Shown here: positions 1-6,361 of the stretch, one piece after another
How the letters are laid out: each line of letters opens with the position of its first letter
Numbering within the stretch: the first letter of the stretch is position 1
Assembly (NCBI GenBank): GCA_947097535.1
Contig: CAMURM010000022.1
Span: 1 to 11,878, forward strand
Direction of reading: 5' to 3'
DNA: 11,878 nucleotides
Source of the DNA: an uncultured Selenomonas sp.
Lineage (GTDB): Bacteria; Bacillota; Negativicutes; Selenomonadales; Selenomonadaceae
Program-made: the position numbers and the translations under genes
Notes under the pieces: model-generated
The model's input: the letters and a program-made list of their open reading frames with translations, nothing else
Told to the model about the DNA's origin: nothing
Databases searched by the model: none

Positions 1-1334
1 TCAAGGACTACAACTTCACGATTGCCGTCTCCACGATGGACTGCCTCGGCTGCGGCAACTGCGCGCAGGTCTGCCCGGCGAAGGCTCTCGATATGACGCC
101 GCTTGATGATGCGCTCAAGGCGAAGCAGGTTCACTTCGACTACGCCGTCGATACGACGAAGGTCGCGACGAAGAAGAACCCGATGAAGAAGGACACGGTC
201 ATCGGCTCGCAGTTCGAAAAGCCGCTGCTCGAATTCTCGGGCGCCTGCGCAGGCTGCGGCGAGACGCCGTATGCGAAGCTCCTCACGCAGCTTTTCGGCG
301 ACCGCATGATGATCTCGAACGCCACCGGCTGCTCGTCGATCTGGGGCGGCAGCGCACCGGCGATGCCGTACACGACGAACGAGAAGGGCTACGGCCCCGC
401 CTGGGCGAACTCCCTCTTCGAGGACAACGCAGAGTTCGGTCTCGGCATGTTCCTCGGTGTGCGTGCGATCCGCGACCGCATTGCCGCTGACGTCGATGCA
501 GCTCTCGCGGACGGCAAGGGCAGTGCAGATCTCCAGGCCGCTTTGAAGGACTGGAAGGACAATATGTTGGAAGGTGAAGGCACGCGTGAGCGCGCTGACA
601 AGCTGACGGAGCTTCTCGAGAAGGAGAAGGGCACGGACGAGCTTCTGAACGCGATCTACGATGCGCGCGACTACTTCGTGAAGCGTTCGCAGTGGATCTT
701 CGGCGGCGACGGCTGGGCTTACGATATCGGCTACGGCGGCGTCGACCATGTCCTCGCTTCGGGCGAAGACGTCAACATCTTTGTGTTCGATACGGAAGTT
801 TACTCCAATACGGGCGGTCAGGCTTCGAAGTCCACGCCGGCGGCTGCGATCGCAGAGTTCGCTGCGACGGGTAAGAAGACGAAGAAGAAGGATCTCGGCA
901 TGATGGCGATGTCCTACGGCTACGTCTACGTCGCGCAGGTCAACATGGGCGCTGACCACAACCAGGTCTTGAAGGCGATTAAGGAAGCCGAGGCTTATAA
1001 AGGACCTTCGCTCATCATCGCTTATGCGCCGTGCATCAACCATGGCATCCGCATCGGCATGGGCTGCAGCCAGGAAGAGGGCAAGCGCGCCAACGCCTGC
1101 GGTTACTGGTCGAACTACCGCTTCAATCCGACCCTCGTCGGCACGGACAAGAATCCGTTCACGCTCGATTCGAAGGAGCCGGATTTCGGCAAGTTCCAGG
1201 AATTCCTGCAGGGCGAAGTCCGCTACGCCTCCTTGCAGCGCAGCTTCCCTGAAGCAGCCGAAGCGCTCTTCGAGAAGACGGAAAAGGACGCAAGGGCAAG
1301 GCTCGAAGGTTACAAGAAGCTCGCCGGCAAGTAA
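1..1334 (+). CDS. nifJ: Pyruvate:ferredoxin (flavodoxin) oxidoreductase, C-terminal part (5' end outside window)
   Basis: The enzyme oxidatively decarboxylates pyruvate with CoA to acetyl-CoA and CO2 and passes electrons to ferredoxin or flavodoxin in the cytoplasm of anaerobes. The first full codon is at base 3, and about 443 residues are visible, against roughly 1,170 for the whole single-chain enzyme. Counted from base 3, a 4Fe-4S cluster motif CxxCxxCxxxCP lies at C14, C17, C20 and C24. The thiamine-diphosphate domain follows: a Cys pair C82/C85 in GACAGCGE and C344 in APCINHG likely bind the proximal cluster, GDGW is at 235-238, and DTEVYSNTGGQ (NTGGQ at 269-273) is the cofactor/Mg site. 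No motif is broken. The ATG at 36 is internal, because the frame and homologous sequence continue upstream to the window edge. A terminator follows within 30 bases, so this is the end of its transcript. The family call is very secure; the symbol nifJ follows common usage. Confidence 0.97.
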   Translation, partial: KDYNFTIAVSTMDCLGCGNCAQVCPAKALDMTPLDDALKAKQVHFDYAVDTTKVATKKNPMKKDTVIGSQFEKPLLEFSGACAGCGETPYAKLLTQLFGDRMMISNATGCSSIWGGSAPAMPYTTNEKGYGPAWANSLFEDNAEFGLGMFLGVRAIRDRIAADVDAALADGKGSADLQAALKDWKDNMLEGEGTRERADKLTELLEKEKGTDELLNAIYDARDYFVKRSQWIFGGDGWAYDIGYGGVDHVLASGEDVNIFVFDTEVYSNTGGQASKSTPAAAIAEFAATGKKTKKKDLGMMAMSYGYVYVAQVNMGADHNQVLKAIKEAEAYKGPSLIIAYAPCINHGIRIGMGCSQEEGKRANACGYWSNYRFNPTLVGTDKNPFTLDSKEPDFGKFQEFLQGEVRYASLQRSFPEAAEALFEKTEKDARARLEGYKKLAGK

Positions 1335-1360
1335 TCCAGGCGAGTACTGCCATAAAAGCA

Positions 1361-1397
1361 AAAGGGCTGTCGCACGATTTGTGCGGCAGTCCTTTTT
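1361..1397 (+). terminator. Intrinsic terminator after nifJ
   Basis: Bases 1361-1375 (AAAGGGCTGTCGCAC) pair with 1381-1397 (GTGCGGCAGTCCTTTTT) around a five-base loop. The stem contains a few G-U pairs and runs into a five-T tract. The 5' arm begins with an A-run, so the structure might also stop transcription from the other strand. It separates nifJ from the ABC transporter operon. Confidence 0.9.
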
Positions 1398-1402
1398 GCG
1401 TC

Positions 1403-1431
1403 TTGCAGGACGGCAGAAAATGTGATATAAA
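1403..1431 (+). promoter_or_regulatory. Candidate promoter of the ABC transporter operon
   Basis: An extended -10 box TGATATAAA (1423-1431; hexamer TATAAA at 1426-1431) lies 17 bases after a weak -35, TTGCAG (1403-1408). It starts right after the nifJ terminator and would begin transcripts near 1438. A Fur-box-like AT-rich sequence (1447-1466) lies just downstream, which would place an operator over the early transcribed region. This is read from consensus only. Confidence 0.5.
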
Positions 1432-1528
1432 GAGAGTGAACATAATTGATAATCGTTCTAATGATATATGGAATACAGAACATGGGATGAAGGAAGCAAG
1501 CGAAGATCATAAGGAGGGCGGTCATATC

Positions 1529-3277
1529 ATGGATGCGAAAAGTGCTTTGCTGCGCCTGTGGGAACTGGATGAGGAGGAGCACGGCAGGCTGCTGTTTTCG
1601 ATCGTTCTTTCCGTGACGGCGGTGCTCTGCGGACTCGTGCCGTATTTCGTCGTCTCGGCGCTTCTTGCGGCGCTTCTTGCCGGGCGGACTTTAGAAGTGC
1701 GCGATCTTTGGCTGTTGTGCATAGCCGCCTTCATCGGCTATCTTCTGCGCAGCACTCTCTACGCATACGCGCTTGCCGTCTCGCATAAGGCGGCGTTTTC
1801 CATCCTGCGCGAGATTCGCTGGAAGATCCTCCAAAAGCTGCCGAAACTGCCGCTCGGCACGGTCATGGATCTGTCGGCGGGTGAGATCAAGCACATCCTT
1901 GTCGACCAGGTCGAGAGCACGGAACGCACGCTCGCGCATCTTTTGCCCGAGCTCACGGCAAATTTGTTCGGGCCTTTCTGCATATTCTGCTATTTGCTCG
2001 TGCTCGATTGGCGCATGGCGCTCCTGGCAATCGTTTCCATTCCCGTCGGACTTTTTTGCCTGAGTTTTGCCATGCGCGACTACAAGGAGCGCTTCGAGGA
2101 ATCGGTCGCGGTGACGGAGGCGATGAATGCTGCCATCGTCGAGTATATCGGCGGCATCGAGGTCATCAAGGCATTCAATCAGGGCGTAGCTTCCTACGAG
2201 AAATTTTCGCGCAGCATCCTCGCGAATGCCGCCTGCTATTATCAGTGGATGAAGGATTGCCAATTTCCTATTTCGCTGGCGCTGGCGATTGCTCCGACGA
2301 CGCTTCTGACGGTTTTGCCCGGAGGCTGGCTGCTTTACCTGCAAGGCGATATGCGCATGGAGGTGTTCGTGACGTCGGTCATTCTTTCCCTAGGCGTCGC
2401 AGGCCCGTTGATCGCAGCTCTTGGCTTTATCGATACCGTGGCGCAGGTCGGAACGGTCGTCGCGTCTGCTGACAAGCTGCTCAGAGCTGAGGAGCAGCAG
2501 CACGGGACGCTTCCTGTCGAGTTTTCCGATGCGGGCATCGAGCTTGCGGATGTGCGCTTTTCCTACCATGACGGCAAGGAAGTGCTGCATGGCGTGAGCC
2601 TTGTGCTCGCGCCGCATACGCTGAATGCGTTTGTCGGGCAGAGCGGCAGCGGCAAGACGACGTTGGCGCGCCTGATCGCCGGCTATTGGGACATCGATTC
2701 GGGCAGCTTGAAGATCGGCGGCACGGAGAGCACGGATATTCCGCTCGCGCAGCTCTACGATCTTGTTTCCTTCGTCGCGCAGGACACCTATCTTTTTGAC
2801 GAGAGCATCCGCGAGAACATTCGCATGGGCAGACCGCAGGCATCGGATGAAGAAGTCGAGCGCGCTGCGCGAGCCGCAGGCTGCGAGGATTTCATACGGC
2901 GGCTCGCGCATGGCTATGATACGCGCGTCGGCACGGGCGGCAGTCATCTTTCGGGCGGCGAGCGTCAGCGCATCGCCATTGCGCGCGCCGTCTTAAAGGA
3001 CGCGCCGATCGTCGTGCTCGATGAGGCGACAGCATATATCGATCCCGAGAATGAGGCGATTCTGCAGCGCGCGGTCGCACGGCTTATCGAAGATAAGACG
3101 GTTATCATCATCGCGCATCGCCTGTCGACGATCACGGACGCCGACAAGATCTTCCTCTTAGAAAGCGGAAAGATTGCAGCGAGCGGCACGCACGAGGAAT
3201 TGCTGCAGCAGAGCGCAGCGTATCGCGCGATGTGGCAGGCGCATATCGGTGCAAAGGATGGTGAGCCTCATGCTTGA
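1529..3277 (+). CDS. ABC transporter, fused membrane and ATP-binding domains (half-transporter 1)
   Basis: A 582-residue half-transporter of the exporter fold: an N-terminal six-helix membrane domain (about residues 20-310, starting with the hydrophobic stretch LLFSIVLSVTAVLCGLVPYF) and a C-terminal nucleotide-binding domain. Visible ATPase motifs are Walker A GQSGSGKTT (370-378), Q-loop Q418, signature LSGGE (474-478), Walker B with D498 and catalytic E499, and switch His530. All are intact. I chose ATG 1529 because AAGGAGG (1511-1517) lies 11 bases before it; the frame stays open upstream to 1379, but those starts lack a ribosome site and add a charged, unconserved-looking tail. The gene overlaps the next transporter gene, so the two products probably form a heterodimer in the inner membrane. 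The exporter fold also includes siderophore importers (YbtPQ, IrtAB), so direction and substrate cannot be read from the fold. The Fur-like site upstream makes metal or siderophore traffic a guess worth testing. Confidence 0.93.
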   Translation: MDAKSALLRLWELDEEEHGRLLFSIVLSVTAVLCGLVPYFVVSALLAALLAGRTLEVRDLWLLCIAAFIGYLLRSTLYAYALAVSHKAAFSILREIRWKILQKLPKLPLGTVMDLSAGEIKHILVDQVESTERTLAHLLPELTANLFGPFCIFCYLLVLDWRMALLAIVSIPVGLFCLSFAMRDYKERFEESVAVTEAMNAAIVEYIGGIEVIKAFNQGVASYEKFSRSILANAACYYQWMKDCQFPISLALAIAPTTLLTVLPGGWLLYLQGDMRMEVFVTSVILSLGVAGPLIAALGFIDTVAQVGTVVASADKLLRAEEQQHGTLPVEFSDAGIELADVRFSYHDGKEVLHGVSLVLAPHTLNAFVGQSGSGKTTLARLIAGYWDIDSGSLKIGGTESTDIPLAQLYDLVSFVAQDTYLFDESIRENIRMGRPQASDEEVERAARAAGCEDFIRRLAHGYDTRVGTGGSHLSGGERQRIAIARAVLKDAPIVVLDEATAYIDPENEAILQRAVARLIEDKTVIIIAHRLSTITDADKIFLLESGKIAASGTHEELLQQSAAYRAMWQAHIGAKDGEPHA

Positions 3278-5021
3278 AGCGTTGAAACTGATCTGGCGCT
3301 TTGCCGGCAAGGAGAGGGGCAACCTCAATAAATCGCTGGCTTTGGGCGTCGTCTATGCGCTCTTTCACATCGTGCAGATCACGGCGATTTATCTCATCCT
3401 GCAAGCCTTGACGGCAGGGCAGGCAACGAAGGAAGCGGCATTCATTTCCCTGGGGCTGCTCGTTCTGAGCGTGGCAGGCAGGGCGGTCGCCAACTATTTT
3501 TCGCAGCTGCAGCGCGTCCATGCCGGCTATTTCATGGTGGCGGAAAAGCGCATCGCCATCGGCGACAAGCTCAAGGCCGTTCCCATGGGATATTTCAACG
3601 AAAGCAGCAGCGGCGAGCTTACGGGCGTGGCGACGACGGTGCTCAACGATGTCGAGAACACAGCGCCGCGCCTCCTCGTTACGCTTTTGAGCGGCTTTCT
3701 GAATACGCTGATCCTCCTGCCCATGCTGCTTTTCTGGCAGTGGCGCATCGGCGCGCTCTTCCTCCTCGGCGTCCTTTCGTACCTTCTCGTGACCGCCTCG
3801 ATGGAAAAGAAATCGCGCAGTCTTGCGCCGAAACGCCAGAAGGCGCAGGCGAAACTCGTCGAGGCTGTCTTGGAGCAGATCCAGGGCATGCCCGTGATCA
3901 AGGCGTTCAACCTGCGCGGCAAGGGCGATGCGCGCGTGCGTGAGGCACTCGATGAGAGTCGTGCGGCGAATCTCAACATTGAAAAGCTCTTCACACCTTA
4001 CTCGATGGCGCAGGAGATGACGCTGCGCTTCTTCAGTGTCGCCATCATGCTCGCGGCTCTCTTTTCACACGCTGCGGGCACATTGGATCTTCTGACGGCG
4101 CTCATGGGGCTCGTGCTCTCCTTTCTCGTTTTTTCAGAAATCGAATCGACGGGAAGCATGCTGATGATCCTGCGCGTTGTGACAAGCTCCATTGAGCAGG
4201 CGCAGCAGACGACGGCTCTGCCGCAGCTCGACCTCGCAGGCAGGGCGATCGAGCCAGCGCATCACGATGTTTCTTTCGAGCACGTTGACTTTTTCTACGG
4301 CACGCGAAAGATTCTCGACGATGTATCGATTGTCTTTCCCGAGCGCTCCCTGACGGCGATCGTCGGGCCGAACGGCTCGGGCAAGACGACGCTCTGCCAT
4401 CTCATCGCGCGCTTCTGGGATGTGGCACGCGGCAGCATCAAGATCGGCGGACATGATGTGCGCGACTATACGCTCGAATCTTTGATGCGCCAGGTCAGCA
4501 TCGTCTTTCAGCGCGTTTATCTTTTCCGCGACACGGTCGAGAACAACATCCGCTTCGGCAAGCCGACGGCGACGCGCGAGGAAGTTGTCGCCGCTGCACG
4601 CGAAGCATGCTGCCATGACTTCATCGAGACGCTGCCCGAGGGCTACGACACGCTGATCGGCGACGGCGGCGCGAGCCTTTCGGGCGGTGAGCGCCAGCGC
4701 ATTTCCATCGCCCGCGCCATCTTGAAGGACGCGCCGATCATCATCTTTGACGAGGCGACGGCGAATGTCGATCCCGAAAACGAGGATCGCCTGCAAAAGG
4801 CGATGGAATCGCTGACGAAGGGCAAGACCGTGATCATGATCGCGCACCGCCTCAATACCGTGAGAAACGCGCATCAGATCCTCGTCCTCGATGAAGGCAG
4901 GATCGTACAGCGTGGCACGCACGAGGAGCTTTTGCATGAGAGCGGCATATACGCCGATTTCATCCGAGCGCGGGAGACGGCTCTCGGATGGAAGGCGGTG
5001 CGTGAGAAAAACGGGGGGTGA
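3270..5021 (+). CDS. ABC transporter, fused membrane and ATP-binding domains (half-transporter 2)
   Basis: A 583-residue half-transporter with the same layout as its upstream partner. The membrane domain spans roughly residues 20-310 (for example LALGVVYALFHIVQITAIYL near the N-terminus), followed by an ATPase domain with Walker A GPNGSGKTT (from G366), Q-loop Q414, LSGGE (470-474), Walker B D494 with catalytic E495, and switch His526. Both partners keep the Walker B glutamate and signature, so both ATP sites of a heterodimer look competent, unlike pairs with one degenerate site. I chose ATG 3270, preceded by GGTGAG at 3260-3265; it overlaps the upstream stop by 8 bases, which implies translational coupling. 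An in-frame ATG at 3258 is possible but has no room for a ribosome site. No convincing terminator follows before the glyQ promoter. The substrate is unknown. Confidence 0.93.
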   Translation: MLEALKLIWRFAGKERGNLNKSLALGVVYALFHIVQITAIYLILQALTAGQATKEAAFISLGLLVLSVAGRAVANYFSQLQRVHAGYFMVAEKRIAIGDKLKAVPMGYFNESSSGELTGVATTVLNDVENTAPRLLVTLLSGFLNTLILLPMLLFWQWRIGALFLLGVLSYLLVTASMEKKSRSLAPKRQKAQAKLVEAVLEQIQGMPVIKAFNLRGKGDARVREALDESRAANLNIEKLFTPYSMAQEMTLRFFSVAIMLAALFSHAAGTLDLLTALMGLVLSFLVFSEIESTGSMLMILRVVTSSIEQAQQTTALPQLDLAGRAIEPAHHDVSFEHVDFFYGTRKILDDVSIVFPERSLTAIVGPNGSGKTTLCHLIARFWDVARGSIKIGGHDVRDYTLESLMRQVSIVFQRVYLFRDTVENNIRFGKPTATREEVVAAAREACCHDFIETLPEGYDTLIGDGGASLSGGERQRISIARAILKDAPIIIFDEATANVDPENEDRLQKAMESLTKGKTVIMIAHRLNTVRNAHQILVLDEGRIVQRGTHEELLHESGIYADFIRARETALGWKAVREKNGG

Positions 5022-5043
5022 GGCAGCCGTTAGACCTCTGCCA

Positions 5044-5073
5044 TTGACAAGGAGGCTTGTCCTTTGCTAAACT
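5044..5073 (+). promoter_or_regulatory. Promoter of the glyQS T-box transcript
   Basis: A perfect -35 TTGACA (5044-5049) is followed after 18 bases by an extended -10, TGCTAAACT (hexamer TAAACT, 5068-5073). Transcription would start near 5080, at the foot of T-box Stem I. A 16-base inverted repeat, GACAAG-GAGG-CTTGTC (5046-5061), covers the -35 and spacer. Confidence 0.75.
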
Positions 5074-5200
5074 AATTGTGCGATGAAGAAGAGAGAGTAG
5101 CTCCTGTACAGCGAGGCGGTGCCGGTGGAAGACCGCCAGGACGGTGTGTCAGCAATGGTGCGCGTTCTTGGGAGCGAAGGGCGCTTTGGAGCAGCAGTAT

Positions 5201-5327
5201 AGGAACCACTGATAAATTCAGCCACCCATCTTCACGCAGCTGCGCTGTCCTCTCGTCGTCGACAAATCCTCGATAGAACCAGCGCATCTGCGCAAATCTG
5301 GGCGACTTCATTTTATCAGCGTTTCCT
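5201..5327. mobile_element. MITE-like inverted-repeat element inserted in the T-box leader
   Basis: The ends are terminal inverted repeats: AGGAACCACTGATAAAT (5201-5217) against the reverse complement of 5311-5327, AGGAAACGCTGATAAAA, with 14 of 17 bases matching. The symmetry continues inward: GCAGCTGCGCTG (5236-5247) matches the reverse complement of 5280-5291 at 11 of 12 bases, and 5251-5255 opposes 5271-5275. The unit is therefore one long imperfect hairpin with a central loop of about 15 bases. Flanks are AT-rich (TAT at 5198-5200, TAA at 5328-5330) but not an exact target duplication. No transposase gene is present, so any movement would need one elsewhere. It lies in the linker between Stem I and Stem III and leaves both recognisable. 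I do not recognise the family; the ends recall small IS-derived repeats, but that is inference. Confidence 0.65.
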
Positions 5328-5401
5328 TAATAAATTCAAAGAGGGCACCGCCCCGGCATATTTGCCGCAGGCAGCGCCAATCAGGGTGGAACCGCGGGAT
5401 A

Positions 5402-5448
5402 CGTCTCGTCCCTGTGACATTTTTGTTGCGGGACGAGGCGTTTTTTTT
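5402..5448 (+). terminator. T-box-controlled terminator before glyQ
   Basis: CGTCTCGTCCC (5402-5412) pairs over 11 positions, one of them G-U, with GGGACGAGGCG (5430-5440), followed by eight Ts (5441-5448). Its 5' arm includes the CCC needed by the antiterminator, so the two structures exclude each other. tRNA binding decides which forms. Confidence 0.95.
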
Positions 5449-5479
5449 GTCTGTCTCGCGAGATAAGGAGTTGTTCAGC

Positions 5480-6361
5480 TTGAAATTTCAGGAGATCATC
5501 CTGGCGCTGCAGAAGTTCTGGAGCGAGCAGGGCTGCATCCTGGCGCAGCCGTATGACGTGGAGAAGGGCGCGGGCACGATGAACCCGTCGACCTTTTTGC
5601 GCGTCCTGGGGCCGGAGCCTTGGAACGTGGCTTATGTCGAGCCTTCGCGCCGTCCGGCGGACGGGCGCTACGGCGACAATCCGAACCGTCTTTACCAGCA
5701 TCATCAGTTTCAGGTCATCATGAAGCCGTCGCCCGACAACATCCAGGAGCTTTACCTGGCGAGCCTCGAGAGCCTCGGCATCGACCCGAAGCAGCACGAC
5801 ATCCGCTTCGTCGAGGACAACTGGGAGTCGCCGACGCTGGGCGCCTGGGGACTCGGTTGGGAAGTCTGGCTCGACGGCATGGAGATCACGCAGTTCACCT
5901 ACTTCCAGCAGGTCGGCAGCGTCGATGTCAAGCCCGTTTCTTCGGAGATCACCTATGGACTGGAACGCCTTGCCATGTATATTCAGGGCGTGGAGAACGT
6001 TTTCGACATCCAGTGGACGGAGGACTACACCTACGGCGACGTGTTTCATCAGAACGAGGTCGAGCAGTCGGCGTATTCCTTCGATCTGTCGGATGAGGCG
6101 CTGCTCTTCGCGCTCTTCGAGCAGTACGAAAAGGAAGCCGTGCGCGTCATCGAGCTCGGCTGCGTCCATCCCGCTTACGACTACGTATTGAAGTGCTCGC
6201 ACGCCTTCAATCTGCTCGACGCGCGCGGCGCGATCAGCGTCTCGGAGCGCACGGCGTTCATCGGGCGCGTGCGCAAACTCGCACGCCTCTGCGCGCAGTG
6301 CTATCTGAAGCAGCGCGAGGAGCTGGGCTATCCGATGCTGAAGAGGGGGGCGCGGGCATGA
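5480..6361 (+). CDS. glyQ: Glycyl-tRNA synthetase alpha subunit
   Basis: The catalytic alpha subunit of the bacterial alpha2-beta2 glycyl-tRNA synthetase, a class II enzyme that activates glycine with ATP and charges tRNA-Gly in the cytoplasm. The product is 293 residues, normal for the family. It begins with the typical KFQEIILALQKFWSEQGC. The motif 2 region includes EDNWESPTLGAWGLGWEVW (W123 nearby), and the motif 3 core GLER is at residues 160-163. The start is TTG at 5480: AAGGAG (5465-5470) is nine bases upstream and homologues begin at this point. A second in-frame TTG at 5471 abuts the ribosome site and is unlikely. Expression is set by the T-box leader. The gene overlaps glyS by four bases (ATGA), consistent with coupled 1:1 synthesis. 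Confidence 0.97.
   Translation: MKFQEIILALQKFWSEQGCILAQPYDVEKGAGTMNPSTFLRVLGPEPWNVAYVEPSRRPADGRYGDNPNRLYQHHQFQVIMKPSPDNIQELYLASLESLGIDPKQHDIRFVEDNWESPTLGAWGLGWEVWLDGMEITQFTYFQQVGSVDVKPVSSEITYGLERLAMYIQGVENVFDIQWTEDYTYGDVFHQNEVEQSAYSFDLSDEALLFALFEQYEKEAVRVIELGCVHPAYDYVLKCSHAFNLLDARGAISVSERTAFIGRVRKLARLCAQCYLKQREELGYPMLKRGARA

Larger units (their letters stand above)
5080..5448 (+). promoter_or_regulatory. Glycine T-box riboswitch (leader of glyQS)
   Basis: The leader RNA senses uncharged tRNA-Gly and allows read-through into glyQS when glycine charging is low. The T-box sequence AGGGTGGAACCGCGG is at 5383-5397, and its AGGG (5383-5386) can pair with CCCT (5410-5413) as the antiterminator. The competing terminator is at 5402-5448. 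In Stem I, GCTCC (5100-5104) can pair with GGAGC (5171-5175), and an apical hairpin GGCGGT/ACCGCC is at 5115-5137. The AGTA-containing 5' side (from about 5096) faces GAAGGGC (5176-5182), giving GGC at 5180-5182 as the likely glycine specifier codon. A Stem III-like hairpin (5344-5378, with CGGCA/TGCCG at its tip) sits before the T-box. The leader is about 370 bases, much longer than I expect for a glyQS leader, because of a 127-base inverted-repeat insert at 5201-5327. The class is certain; pairing details are my reading. Confidence 0.93.

Noticed and set aside
1468..1512. Short upstream ORF (14 codons) ending at the ribosome site of the first ABC gene
   Set aside because: No ribosome binding site of its own and no attenuator-like codon run or hairpin.
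1379..1528. N-terminal extension of the first ABC protein
   Set aside because: The extension would start inside the nifJ terminator and overlap the promoter; AAGGAGG at 1511-1517 favours ATG 1529.
4134..4937. Long minus-strand frame opposite the second ABC gene, with similar ones at 1691-2344, 5381-6406 and 10988-11653
   Set aside because: All lie entirely opposite well-supported genes and have low-complexity translations; none has a start context.
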